NCBI GenBank assembly: GCA_030765065.1
Contig: CM060983.1
Span: forward strand, 54,186,067 to 54,250,066
Length of the DNA stretch: 64,000 nucleotides
Origin: Deroplatys truncata
Taxonomy: Eukaryota > Arthropoda > Insecta > Mantodea > Mantidae
Reading direction: 5' to 3'
Positions 44,440-55,204 of the stretch are shown one piece after another. The notes under the pieces were generated by a model, which was not told the DNA's origin, did not search any database, and saw only the letters and a list, made by a program, of their open reading frames with translations. Each line of letters opens with the position of its first letter. Within the stretch, counting starts at the first letter, position 1. The translations under genes were made by a program, and so were the position numbers.

Positions 44440-45142
44440 TGTGAACAGCATAACTCAGAAACGAACAGTCGGATAAACACAAAACTTAGTATTTAGGTTC
44501 AGTAACTTCCAGAGATGCGATATGAAGGTTTTCAAGAAAAAACCCCCAACCCAGATTACCCTTTACATGGAACATTTTTCGAAAATTTAAATTTTCTCAA
44601 AAACGGCTGTAACGATTCTGATTAAAATATTATATGTTTAAGATATTTTCATGACAAATAAAATGCATGTCTTGCATTTTCTGGGAATGTCTCCAAAAGT
44701 ATTCTTCATTGTGAACGACTTTTGCATAACTGGTAAACCATAAGAGATAGACAAAATTTTACTACACAAAAAATGTAGATCGTGTTAAAATACACAATTT
44801 ATGTCACATACATTTTTTTTGTTGAGTGAACCATTTTCGATATATTGCTTGTTATTCCCTAAAATTTTCCAATACTTACACTTTTTCTCAAATTCGTTAT
44901 TCATTTTTTTTGCCCTGGTCATACAAAGAGAATGGAATACTCCACGTAGCAACCAGCTCTTAAAATATTTGACTATCGCTTAAAGCCTGCCAATTCTCCT
45001 TGCATCTACAAGAAAATAAGCAACAAGATTAATATCTCGATATCTCGATTAAAATGAAGCATATGGGGATTAAGCGTCTGTAAAAATAGTTTGTACAAGA
45101 GTTGAAAAAATTCATGTAGTATACGTAGTAGAGAAAGTAAAA
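43547..45142 (+). repeat. DR1 copy split by a nested reverse DR1 copy
   Basis: The outer forward copy runs 43,547-44,265 (AAATCTGATGTGTTACACTC... to CCAAAAATGC) and its last ~25 bp reappear at 45,118-45,142 (AGTATACGTAGTAGAGAAAG). The reverse copy lies between. Confidence 0.9.
44266..45117 (-). repeat. Nested DR1 copy, reverse
   Basis: It runs from TTACTTTCTCTACTACGTAT to GAGTTGAAAAAATTCATGT; the outer ~20 bp of the family start are missing. A 40-bp (GT)n tract is at about 44,399-44,439. Confidence 0.92.
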
Positions 45143-45770
45143 AGTCAAGTTATATAACTAGTGATAAAGTTTTTAAACCAGCCATAAAAAACTATCCCTA
45201 TCTTGAAATTCAGAGAACATAAACCTTTCCTCATAATGTGATTCCCTTGTCGCACACGAAAAATCAAAATACTGCCTCGAGCATGCAATTAATCTGTCCC
45301 AAACTGCATGGGATAATTGCTCTGTTCAGATAATTCAGTTGTGCTGTGCATCCCCTGCTTTTGCCTGGCCTCGTATCCTAAGGGGCTACGTTATGTGCAC
45401 CAAAAGGGTTATAATAACCCTTGTCTCGTGTTTCAATTAGGTTTCGTACCATACAGAGCTTTTTTGGGGGGCCCAGAAATTGAATATGATAATGAGCAGT
45501 TCGAGTTACTCATAGGAGTAATATATCGTATAGAGGGAGGGGAAAGTATGGAATATTGCTTATAAGTTTATAATGTAAATGTCTCTTAATAAAGTTAAAC
45601 GATGCCTTTGTTGGATTTGCATCATTTAACATTTTGTTCATAATTTGGAAAATGTGGGTCCCCCAAGTATACCATCACACGCTTTTTATTCTCTCTACCA
45701 TTTACCTATAGGAATAGGATACACAACTGACGGGGATACCTCACGCACTGCGGCCTTCATAGTTCTATTG
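45143..45770. other. Unassigned DNA with an 82-codon open frame
   Basis: The plus frame 45,317-45,565 starts MLCSDNSVVLCIPCFCLASY and contains GFVPYRAFLGGPEIEYDNEQ. A stop is followed 25 bp later by AATAAAG. No family is recognised and no other copy is present. The frame-plus-polyadenylation layout is weak evidence only. Confidence 0.3.
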
Positions 45771-46783
45771 TGAAGATGAAGTATTTTATTAGCTCTACGT
45801 ATGGAAGCCAATTTGAAGAATGTAGTTGGTTGGCCCCACGTTGGGCGCCAATTTGAAGATGGTTTGTTACGTTATTTTTTACCACGCTTTGAGCGTCAAT
45901 TTGAAGAAGTTTGTATTGAAGTAGTTGCAACCGCACGTATGATAAACAGTTTCCGGTGGCCTTAGCCTCAAATGTACTTTCAGGTGGCCTTTGCCCCAAG
46001 TTTAAAAAAAGTATTAACTTTGAAATTTGACTGTTTCTTTAAATATTATATATTTATGTTTGCCTCGGCTGCGTCAGTATTATTGTTAGAGACACGTATC
46101 TCTTGGCAGGGCTGTGATGTGACAGGAATGTAGGCTTACACAGATTATAATTTTAAATGCTTGACACGTTTTAAATAACACTTCACTGATATATATAGAG
46201 AGAGAGCTTTTATTAATTAATTACACTTTTTAACACGTAAACTTATTTTTCGTCTGACACGAATACGTATTAAATCTCTCGAGGACACTTTTTGCGTCTG
46301 ATTAGGAACACTGTTTGCAGGCAACTGAACTGATTTCAACCTATTAAACTTGTAAATTTCTGTATTTCAAGTCTCTGATTGGCTATTCCTAATCCAATAG
46401 AATATCTTCTTTTAACTAAAGCTCTTCTGGTTGTTGATTGGCTATTTTATAAACTGTCACTAAAATTACATTATTGTTACTCCAATAATCAGAAGTAGTA
46501 TTGTTAAACTCTGAAACTGATTATTGCCTCAAGGTTACCTCATTGTTACCTCATTATTAGCAACGTTTAACTTATTATTCTCACAGCTCCTACATTATTA
46601 AATTACGTAATGCATTCACATAACATTATTGAACATGTTTACAATAAAGTAAGCACACGCAATGACTGTTACATACATTTTACAAATTATTACATACACA
46701 TATTGCTTCAAGACGGGCTGTTATTAAATTTACATATTATATAATTTGACTGAAATCATTTGAGTGTTAAAAATATTGCCTCA
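45771..46783 (-). mobile_element. LTR-P copy 4 (solo LTR), 4-bp target duplication ATTG
   Basis: The unit is 1,013 bp, flanked on both sides by ATTG (45,767-45,770 and 46,784-46,787), with TG...CA ends. On the minus strand it starts TGAGGCAATATTTTTAACAC. Its far end carries three primer-motif units, one of which is a perfect tRNA-Lys-type sequence. It is colinear with copies 1-3. A SINE (S2) directly follows its start. Confidence 0.9.
45833..45850 (-). promoter_or_regulatory. tRNA-Lys-type primer-binding motif inside the LTR end
   Basis: The minus strand reads TGGCGCCCAACGTGGGGC, the 18-nt sequence complementary to the 3' end of tRNA-Lys(CUU) that primes reverse transcription in several retroviruses and gypsy-type elements. 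It is preceded by CTTCA and AAT, matching an LTR end plus spacer. Unusually it lies about 60 bp inside the outer boundary defined by the target duplication. Confidence 0.85.
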
Positions 46784-46787
46784 ATTG

Positions 46788-47220
46788 TGGCTAAGCAGTG
46801 AAGGAACCACAGGAGGTTACAAGTCGCAGGCAGACAGGTCTCAGAGACCCGTGGAAGTCCCTAAGATCAAGTTGGAAGATCAATTCCACTGCTGGAGCTG
46901 TCGAGAGAGGCCAGAACGACCCGTCGATCAAGCAGCCCTCTAGTGTCAATGGGTAGTACTCTTTCCTTTGAACAAGCATCCGCGCCATCTGTTCGGCACC
47001 ACCTTACGCCACGAAATCTATAAGCACACTTGAAAAATGAGAAGGAAATGGAGTGAAAGGAATATGGCGGAAAGGAAATCGTGCCAGATAAGAAGCCAGC
47101 CCAGCATTCGCTATCGACCAGGGTAAACTCAAGGTCAGATTGAGCGGTCGACGGGAATCGAACCTGGGACCTCCGGAAGGCGAGCCTCATAGTTACCGAG
47201 GAGCCATATCGCTCGGTATA
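46788..47220 (-). mobile_element. tRNA-derived SINE family S2, full copy
   Basis: The minus strand starts TACCGAGCGATATGGCTCCT then CGGTAACTATGAGG (A box), with the B box CAGGTTCGATTCCCG at about 47,155. The body includes GATTTCGTGGCGTAAGG, CAGATGGCGCGGATGC and AGAGGGCTGCTTGATCGACG, and it ends in CTCTGTGG-like blocks CCTGTGGTTCCTTCACTGCT. It matches the 54.5 kb copy throughout. Confidence 0.9.
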
Positions 47221-47786
47221 CTGTTTACCTATAATAGTATTGCATTCCATCCTCGGTAACGAGATTTCACTAGAAATAAATGTGTTGAGACTTCCTGAAT
47301 CCAAAAGCAAAACCATTTTTAGAAAAATGTCCGTGTGTCTGAACAAAACGAAAATTTGATTAAATATCAACCTTGGTATATAAGTTCAGCTTCTTCCTAG
47401 GATGCGACACGAAGATTTTCAAGAAAAGTTCTCCACCCCAACTGCCCTTTATATAGGGAAATTTTCGTTATTCTTGATTTTTTTCAAAAATGACTCTTTA
47501 AAAACATCTTAGATAGTTACGTGAAAAATAAAATGTATATCTTGAATTTTCTGTAAATAGCCTGCTAAGTGTTCTTCATTTTGAAAATAATTTTGTACAA
47601 TTGGTAAACCGTAAGAGATAGGCAAAATCTTAGTACATGAAAAATTTATGTGAAATATGCATTTTTTTTGTCGCATTAACTATTTTCGAGAAATTCTTAG
47701 TTATTGGTTTGACTTTTTAAATACTTATACTGTTTCAAGTAGAAACTCGCTATTTGTTTTTTTTTGTGGTTATGCTGTCACATACT

Positions 47787-48574
47787 ATAGGGTAGTTAAA
47801 TTATATTCGAACCCACTCGCAGTCTCTCTCTACTGCGCGAGACAGCCGGCAGAGGTGGACTAAAATCCTTACCTTATAATAGATGTTGGAAATCTTGACC
47901 TTCTGCTTTCAAAAAGGCAGCATATCTCGTGTAAATATTCTATCTTACTCTCCGAAGTTTAGCAGCAGGAATTCTTGCAATGAGACGCCTCATTATGATC
48001 AGAAAATTGGAGTGTGGTGTGCGATAAGTGCTAGAAGAATAATTGTTTCATTGATGAAACAACAAATGCAGAGCGATATCAGAGGTTAATTCTGAGGCCA
48101 ATTTGCATTCGCTGGACAGAAGAAGAGAAATCGCATGGTTGGTTCCAGCAAGATTCTGCAACAGCACATACGGCTGCCCAATCATTACATACAATAAGAG
48201 AGGTGTTTGATGACAGAATAATTAGTGTTGATTTGTGGCCCCCTCGTTCTCCTGACCTAACGAGTTGTGATTTTTATTTATGGGGTTCTTTAAAAGACAA
48301 AGTGTATCGTTCCAATCCTCGCACACTACAAGAACTTAGAGAAAACATTGTGCAAAATATCACAAGAATTCCTGCTGCTGAGCTTCGGAGAGTGAGCGAG
48401 AATATTTACACGAGATATGCTGCCTGTTTGAGAGCAGAAGGTCAATATTTCCAGCATGTATTATATGGTAAGGATTTTAGTCCGCCTCTGCCGGCGTAAT
48501 TTACCCGGCCACTGCCGGCTGTCTCGCGCAGTAGAGAGGGGCCGCGAGTGAGTTCGAATATAACTTAACTACAC
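47787..48574. mobile_element. Fold-back DNA transposon, copy 2 of the family at 4,479
   Basis: The ends read AGGGTAGTTAAATTATATTC and, inverted, AGTGTAGTTAAGTTATATTC. The left arm (about 47,787-47,985) is an inverted copy of the transposase 3' end; the main transposase lies on the plus strand to 48,478 and the right arm follows. The switch point (CAGCAGGAATTCTTG joined to ATGAGACGCCTCATTATGAT, about 47,960-48,000) is the same as in the 4.5 kb copy, in opposite overall orientation. Confidence 0.92.
48100..48478 (+). pseudogene. Transposase C-terminal half, open copy
   Basis: The frame reads WTEEEKSHGWFQQDSATAHT then AAQSLHTIREVFDDRIISVD and LWPPRSPDLTSCDFYLWGSL, ending AACLRAEGQYFQHVL. The QQD aspartate and the SCD aspartate have 38 residues between them by my count. 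This is the catalytic D...D/E region of an IS630/Tc1-mariner-type transposase. The N-terminal DNA-binding domain and first catalytic Asp are absent because the 5' half of the element was replaced. Just upstream (48,010-48,090) a short frame carries the IVSLMKQQMQSDIRG shadow of the IFFDETINAERY block with a frame change. Confidence 0.88.
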
Positions 48575-48686
48575 TTTGGCTGGCTTTTTAAAATTTTGAC
48601 TACTGCTGTATCCTACATATAATGTTTTTGTAAAATAGTTTGTAAGAAAGTGTGTAGAGAAAGTCATGTGAATGCAACATATAAGA

Positions 48687-48858
48687 TGCTTTTAGAAAAA
48701 GGTCCCTTTGGTGTCTAAGACTCAAAAACGAAAAGTCTATTGAATATCAAATTTGGTATTTTAAGTCTAAATTTTTCTTCTAAAGATAAGACACGAACTT
48801 TTTAGTGGAATGAAAGACTCCCTCTGCTTACTATAGGCACTTTGTAGAGAAAGTAAAA
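48687..48858. repeat. DR1 end fragments
   Basis: Reverse-type blocks (TTTTAGAAAAAGGTCCCTTT, AAAACGAAAAGTC) are followed by a forward family end (CTTACTATAGGCACTTTGTA then GAGAAAGTAAAAG). Confidence 0.75.
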
Positions 48859-50119
48859 GTAAAACGTTTTAACAAATAAAAGCTAAAACCATAACTGGAG
48901 CCGAGATAATGAGGGGTGGAAGTATTATATACAATCTGTATTTGATGAAAGGTATATCGTTAGTAGAAGTGTAGATAAACCAACTTATAAATCCCACAAG
49001 CATTTTTTCGAATTAATTTTTGATTCCATTTCCGCAACATTTTTTAATTACAAGAAGCTACAAATTTAAGAACATTCGGAATTGGCCTGTGAACCTTATT
49101 CTTATCCGGATTAACATTTCCCTTGTTTGAAAATGTTTCCACAATGTTAAGCGTTCAGGCAATATTTTAAGAACTTTTGTATAAGAATGAGTTTTATAAA
49201 AATAAGCACACAAAAATGTTAAACATAGTGAAAGAAAACTTTTGCAGGTAGTTTTTAGAAAACGAATGTAGGTTTTTTGAATTTAACTCTGCAGACATAG
49301 ACTGTCCAATTTCTTTTAGTTAAATGTATTGGTAAAAGTATTTTATCTTTTGTTCCAGGTAAATATATCGGTGGTGGTCGAGGAAGGCTGCTTTATATTT
49401 CAAACCCCAAAAATGGATCTACCTGTATATACGTAACTACAAGCAAAAATATTATTAAGATGAAATCACATTATATTTTTAACACAAGTAACGTAACCTT
49501 CAACATTAAATTGCATGTTCACATGGATGATTTAATTTAGTAGTTCTTTTATAATGTAGACAACATTCAACATTCAGAACCCGGCAATATTTATATGCTG
49601 ACATCACCTCATGAGAAAACGCCAAAAGAATATTTAAAAAGTGGTTTAAGGATCAATCTCTTTTTAAAAAAAGCATAAACCGCACATGTTATTGAGGTCT
49701 ATATAATGTTTAATTACCTCTTAAGGTTTACTAAACTAACATCTTATCTGGAGGAAGCGTGATGCTTACCACACCGTGTACCCGTATCATTCTTTAACAC
49801 CCACCTTTGCGGTGTGTATGTTGGCGTCAGCTAGCCACTTGACGTTACAGACAAACGAGGGCTTCATCAAGATTGCCTGCGCAGAGAGCAGAACGTCAAG
49901 TGGGAGATTACTTCGGAGATTTGGAAATGCACTCTTTGGGGTGTACTGTATAAAAAATAGTGTTTAGATAAGGGTCCAGTGAACAGCTGGTTCCTTTTTT
50001 ACATACCAGTGAATGAGATGAGTATCATTAAGAAGTAATTAAATAAGTCAAGGATTCAGAGAGCTTGGAGTTACTCAATGTTTCTTTAGGATAAGAGAAA
50101 AACCAGAGGAAAAACAATC
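48859..50119. other. Mostly unassigned DNA
   Basis: 1.2 kb with no supported gene. Bases about 49,830-49,885 recur inverted near 50,355-50,410 (CTTGACGTTACAGACAAACG versus CTGGACGTTACAGACAGACG), indicating an unclassified short repeat. Confidence 0.45.
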
Positions 50120-50292
50120 AGACACTCACACACAGACATTCAAATTCGCACACACACACACACACATAAGCACGAACCTATTTCTAAAACAGATTTTTTG
50201 AGTTTAAGGGCCTCAAAACGTGTATTTTCGGTGAAATCTCGGTATCAAATTTTAGGTGGAATGCAATTATCTCTCCACCTACTATCCATAGT
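50120..50292 (+). repeat. DR1 3' end fragment
   Basis: A (CA)n tract (about 50,148-50,165) is followed by GGGCCTCAAAACGTGTATTT and CGGTGAAATCTCGGTATCAA, then a degraded family end. Confidence 0.85.
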
Positions 50293-51024
50293 CAGCTGTT
50301 TAATAGCAGCTCACTATATTTTGGATTTAAAATTCCATAGTCTTTCCGTGACATCGCAGCATACGTAATGAAGTCCTCGTCTGTCTGTAACGTCCAGTAG
50401 CTAACCTTGGTTCACTTTGGTACAGTTTTTGGGTTTTGTTCCGCTGACGTGTACGGATATCGTGGTGTGTCCTGTAATGGCGTAGGTGCCGAAATTTATC
50501 CTTAACCAAGGGATTTCTCACTGTTGACTTTTACTTGGGTTATTTCGTTGCATTTTGTGATTTTGAATATAAGAGATTCTCGAGCAAATGGGAGCCACAG
50601 ACTGTGATCGGGCCATGTTTTTATTTTCTAATGCAGCAGTTCAAATTTCCGCATTGTGTATTTATATTGTCACATTTAATGTGCGTTGTTGTATTCTCGT
50701 TGTTTAATGTTCAGAGTTCATCTAAATTGTTACACAGTTTATTTAGCTCAATAAATTAATGTTCAGAGTTTATCAAAATTGTTAGTAATCAGGGTTCATT
50801 AAAGAGTTGCTGTTAGATTCTATTTTATGTAAAAGCCTTTGATCTGCATTCTTAAATTTGGCTGCATACGTAATGCTGACTGCGTCATGTGAGGTAGGAC
50901 GGTTTGCTGCCTGTTGATACTTAACACTAAATTTTTGTAGGTACTGCAGGTTTCTCCCACACCTTTGTTTGTTCCCTGAGTGTTTGTTATAATGTTCCTG
51001 TTAAAATAGTATAAAGATTCATAT
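50293..51024. other. Mostly unassigned DNA
   Basis: It contains the inverted partner of the 49.83 kb repeat. The 64-codon Arg/Thr/His-rich minus frame at 50,327-50,521 and the 74-codon plus frame at 50,535-50,759 have no recognised domain. Confidence 0.4.
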
Positions 51025-51370
51025 ATCCACATTTTGTGCCATTTCCCTTCTCCTCCTTGGTCATGGCTTATGCAATCAGCTCAAGAACGGTCCAATGCTT
51101 CGGAAATGACGACGTAGGTCATCATGCGAAGCTTCGAGAAAGATACCGTCATGCATGACGTAATTCATCATTCCAAACTCAAAGCGTCGTGCAGAATTAC
51201 CATTGGCTGGTTTGCTTCACGGCACTGACGAATAGTACCCAGACTCGCAAACCACAAAGAGTAACCTTTTGGCTTTTCTTAATTCTTTTCAACTGTTTGG
51301 TAAGCTGCAAAATTTAACCTTTTTACTCTTGATGTTTCTAAATTCACATTTATGTCAGAAGCATTCATAT
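51025..51370 (-). mobile_element. DNA transposon terminal region, family T6, inverted relative to 14.3 kb
   Basis: On the minus strand it matches 14,255-14,640: AGGTTAAATTTTGCAGCTTA, ACCAAACAGTTGAAAA, TCATGCATGACGGTATCTTT, CATTTCCGAAGCATTGG and TGAGCTGATTGCATAAGCCA. The transposase start that follows this block at 14.64 kb is not found here. A DR1 copy is inserted at its upstream edge. Confidence 0.72.
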
Positions 51371-52178
51371 TACTTTCTCTATTTCGTATAGTAAGTAGGG
51401 GAAGTATTGTATTCCACCCAAAAATTCGATACCGAGATTTCACCGGAAATATATGTTTTGAGACCCCCTTAATCCAAAAATCAACATTTTTGGAAACATG
51501 TCCGTGTGTGTCTGTGAACAGCATAACTCAGAAACGAACAGTCGGATAAACACCAAACTTGGTATTTAGGTTCAGTATTCTCCAGAGATGCGACATGATG
51601 GTTTTCAAGAAAATCCCCCCACCCCAGATTAGCCTTTACATGGAACATTTTTCGAAAATTTTAATTTTCTCAAAAATTGCTTTAACGATTTTGATTAAAA
51701 TCTCGTATATTTAAGATAATTTCATGACAAATAAAATGTATATTTTGAATTTTCTGGGAATGTCTCCAAAAGTATTCTTCATTGTGAACGACTTTTGCAT
51801 AATTCTGTTTACTACACAGAAAATGTAGGTCGCGTTAAAATACACAATTTATGTCATATATATTTTTGTTGTTGATTGAACCATTTCCGAGATATTGCTT
51901 GTTATTCCCTTAAATTTTCCAATAATTATACTTTTTCTCAAATGGGAATTCGTTATTCATTTTTTTTGTCCTGGTAATGCAAAGAGAACCATATAGCAAC
52001 CAGCTCTTAAAATATTTGACTATCGCTTAAAGCCTAGCAATCTACAAGAAAATTAGCAATAAGATTAACATCTCGATATCTCGATTAACATGAAGCATAT
52101 GGAGAATAAGCGTTTGTAAAAATAGTTTGTACAAGAGTAGAGGAAGGCATGTGAGTGTAACACATCAGATTTTTTTTC
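51371..52178 (-). repeat. DR1 copy, full length
   Basis: It runs from TTACTTTCTCTATTTCGTAT to AGTAGAGGAAGGCATGTGAG and CACATCAGAT. Its (GT)n tract is short (about 51,502-51,512). Confidence 0.94.
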
Positions 52179-52839
52179 ACTTCCTGTAATATTGCATTGT
52201 ATTATTGGTTGTTTCAGAAATATTTTCGATTTATAGGGCAACTTAAATTCTAAAAAGGTCAAAGAGAATATTATGTTGTCGTCTCCGAGAATATTATTTG
52301 TAAACCACAAAACCTTTAAAATGTTAAAGCAACCTGATCATTGAATTGTTAACAAATGCAACACTTTATAATAAATTGTTAACATATGTAGCGGTGATCT
52401 TTTCAATTCCTAGTTCCTATGCAATAGTCCTTTCCACAATATTTGGCACCTCTGGGTATGGGAAAAGCCTACTGGTGCAATTTGTAAAATTATTGTGTTC
52501 CTAATCGTGTAGCATTTTCAATCAGTATGTGTTTTTGTTAGTTCAATTAATATATACACAAAACCCAGTGTTAAGATATTGAAATTAAAGGCAGTCATCC
52601 TCACTTATGTGTTATGTACACATTTTTGGGGCCCTCCCCTACCTTATAACGGGTTTTGCCGTCACCTCGTTCAAAGATCCGAACGTTTCTACGATTAGGC
52701 TCCTGCATCACAGAAGTGAGTACGGCAAGTTAGTGTACTGTATGCAAGGGCTTGTTTGTAGGGACGAATTTATTCTAAATGTTCGCTTCACTCGCTTTAA
52801 AGCGGCCTGAATAAAGCACGAGTTTATGGTATATATCCT
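52179..52839. other. No feature recognised
   Basis: AT-rich intergenic DNA. Small frames at 52,065-52,310 and 52,607-52,810 have no recognised domain. Confidence 0.5.
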
Positions 52840-52962
52840 TATTCCTATTCTTTTTGTGAGATAATACAGTTCACACACAGTATTGTCCGGAATACCGGTG
52901 TTGAATTTTTTGATTGAATGCAATAATGCTCTATCTTAGATAAGCGATAGAGAATGTAAATT
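52840..52962 (+). repeat. Old DR1 3' end fragment
   Basis: GATAATACAGTTCACACACA, GGTGTTGAATTTTTTGATTG and a terminal GCGATAGAGAATGTAAAT preserve the family order. Confidence 0.65.
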
Positions 52963-53059
52963 AGGAATATTCAGGAATACCTTGCTCTTTAATTCATTTA
53001 TCAGTCCTAAAATACCTGATTGCAGCTTTGCCAATTTGCTTAATACCCACTGGACCCAA

Positions 53060-53758
53060 GAAAGGCATTTTAAATAAAAGAACTGCAAGGGGAGTGTCTA
53101 TGAACAGTAAATTCAAAATCTTGAAGACAGATGAATACGAGCATCGTTTATGGATACAGTGTGGACATTTTCAAGGAATTCCCGCCTAGGTGAATTACCC
53201 TGTAGAGGAAACCCATTCCTGTGTTATAAGTTCTCAAATGGCTGAAAGAACTTTGATTAAAACTTCGTATGCTTGAGATACTACCATAAAAATAAAACCT
53301 ATATGCTGAATTTTTGTGATAGTCTGTGGAGTTATTTTATTCGCATTGCGTTTTATATAATTAAGAATACCTAATAAAAAACGTAGTTGCGAAAGAAATA
53401 TAGTGTTCACTAAAATATAATTAGTTTCAAAGAAGTTCTTTTACGATTTTCAAGCATTTTAAATTTTCTTAGGTTGAAAACACTCAGTTATTTTTCTTTT
53501 CCTATATGGGATGATTTCTTTATAATGGAAAGGAAAAAGAGCTGATTTGTAACATAAACAGTTGGCTTGTTTTATAGATCGTGCATGGAAACAAGTTCGT
53601 ATTTCTTAAGTGGAGATGCTTTTATTTATCATTTTCTGAATAACGGAAATGGAGAGAAAAACACTTGTTATTTGAATAGTACAATGTCTAAGGGATATAG
53701 TCTGTTATTTTGTAATGAGCAAGGAAAGTAGAAAACCGATTATTGCACATCAGATTTA
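53060..53758 (-). repeat. Old, strongly diverged DR1b copy
   Basis: It retains GTGTCTATGAACAGTAAATT, CATTTTCAAGGAATTCCCGC and AAAACTTCGTATGCTTGAGA blocks and ends GAGCAAGGAAAGTAGAAAAC with TGCACATCAGAT. Confidence 0.7.
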
Positions 53759-53911
53759 ATAGGTTCCATTTACATACCACTTTTAATATCTAATGTTACA
53801 TTTGTGGTTTTGTGTAAATAAGTTTATCGGCAGTGATGGTTGGTTGACAATTGGTTTTAAGGTTGGATTTTTTTATACTACTCTTGTTCTTAATTTGGAA
53901 AGGTTTCAATG

Positions 53912-53942
<31 letters not shown>

Positions 53943-54146
53943 ATCCAAGTAAGATATATATGACGTAGGTTCTTGCTAAAATTCATTTCATAAAGATCCT
54001 AGGTAGATCAAGAAAAGTCAACATATAGCGTAACTTCATTCTGTATACCAGCTAAAGGGGTCTCTAAAACTGGCAGTTAGCGAAAGGTTAGAATTGAGTT
54101 TTATTTATGGACGCTCTTTAACTGCTGTGGTCCTTAGCGTCCCATT
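53759..54146. other. Unassigned DNA with an AT repeat
   Basis: It includes (AT)n at 53,914-53,942. The block TCCATTTACATACCAC and following GGCAGTGATGGTT resemble sequence at 61,345-61,440. Confidence 0.5.
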
Positions 54147-54378
54147 CTATATTGGGCGTGAAAGACCGGTAATTTTGCTCAGAGGTCTCTTTATCAGTCT
54201 TGAGGTTCTTTTGCTTGCCGTAAATCTACGACACGGGACCAACGGCTTTACTTCCCTTCCAAAGGAAGCCATGCTAAGGATTTTTACGCCCGAAAAAATT
54301 CATCGCCCTCCGCCGGGTTTAAACCCTTGACCTCGGGAACTAGAAGCTAGCATAGTAACCACTTCACCACGGAGGACG
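54147..54378 (-). mobile_element. tRNA-derived SINE family S5, full copy
   Basis: The minus strand has the A box GTGGTGAAGTGGTTACTATG and B box GGTCAAGGGTTTAAACCC, then CGGGCGTAAAAATCCTTAGC and GGGAAGTAAAGCCGTTGGTC, ending with GGTCTTTCACGCCCAATATA. It matches 19,751-19,990. Confidence 0.87.
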
Positions 54379-54465
54379 ACACTAAAGTTTAGGTTAGGTT
54401 AGTTAGAGTTTATACAACGCACTGCGAACTAATAGATCCATTACTGCTACCATCCCTAGGAGTAA

Positions 54466-54887
54466 GAGTTGAGATGAAGGAACCATAAGATGCTACAGGC
54501 TACAGGCAGACAGACCACAGAGACGCGCGGGAGTCCACAACAATTCCAGGCTTGAAGACCCGTCCCATTACTGGAGCTGCCTATAGAGGGATAAACGTCC
54601 CATCGACCAAGCAGCCCTCTAGGTGTCCTCGGAGAGTACTCTTTCCTTTGAGCAAGCTCCACGCCATCTTTCCGACATTGCCATACGCCACGAAACCTAG
54701 AAGCACAACTGAAAGACGAGAAAAAGGCGGAATGAAAGGGAAATGAACGGAAAGAAATTATGCCAGATGAGAAATCACCCCAGCATTGCCCTACCGACTG
54801 GGAAAAATCGCGAAAAATCCAAGTTCGAACCCGGGACCCCCGAAATGGGAACCTCACAGCTTACCATGGAGCCATCTCGCTCGGTAT
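54466..54887 (-). mobile_element. tRNA-derived SINE family S2, full copy
   Basis: The minus strand starts TACCGAGCGAGATGGCTCCA and has the B box CGGGTTCGAAC. The body blocks GGTTTCGTGGCGTATGGC, GAAAGATGGCGTGGAGC and GCGCGTCTCTGTGGTCTG follow, ending CTTATGGTTCCTTCATC. The open frame at 54,456-54,857 is a by-product of this GC-richer SINE. Confidence 0.9.
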
Positions 54888-55204
54888 TTGCAGTAAATAG
54901 TCCCTATCTGTTGCTGCAGATAGCAGCAATTTCCCTTTTGTTAAGTGAGATTAGTCGGTTAACAAAGCACCTATACATGGAGGAAAAAGTGTAAATATCA
55001 CATTTAATGGTTTACTTCATGTATGTACATTTCACGTAACAGTATCTCAACGAAAAAGAGGCATTTGCTTGTTTTCTAAAGCGATATCACTCAACAATTG
55101 AAACTGTTTACGAAATAAATAGACTAAAACAAATGCCAAGTATTCCTAATAGAGCGTCATCGCATTAATGACAGAGTAGATAAACTGCAAGGTTTCTGCA
55201 AATG
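54888..55204. other. No feature recognised
   Basis: AT-rich intergenic DNA between a SINE and a DR1b copy. Confidence 0.5.

Larger units (their letters stand above)
47222..48686 (-). repeat. DR1b copy split by a fold-back transposon
   Basis: The left piece (47,222-47,786) starts near ATAATAGTATTGCATTCCAT. The right piece (48,575-48,686) ends GTAGAGAAAGTCATGTGAAT and AACATATAAGAT. The transposon at 47,787 interrupts it. Confidence 0.86.

Noticed and set aside
39727-45142. CRISPR-like or satellite array of regularly spaced repeats
   Set aside because: The repeated units are nested and abutting DR1 copies of unequal length and mixed orientation, not a regular array.
46867-47370. 167-codon minus-strand open frame, the longest in the window
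   Set aside because: It spans a SINE S2 copy and part of DR1b with no domain; GC-rich SINE sequence is open by chance.
54390-54410. TTAGG telomere-like repeats
   Set aside because: Only about two units (TTAGGTTAGGTTAG) are present. Such short runs are common in insect DNA and do not indicate a telomere.
54456-54857. 133-codon minus-strand open frame
   Set aside because: It lies wholly within SINE S2, and its peptide parallels the one at 46.9 kb only because the SINE is repeated.
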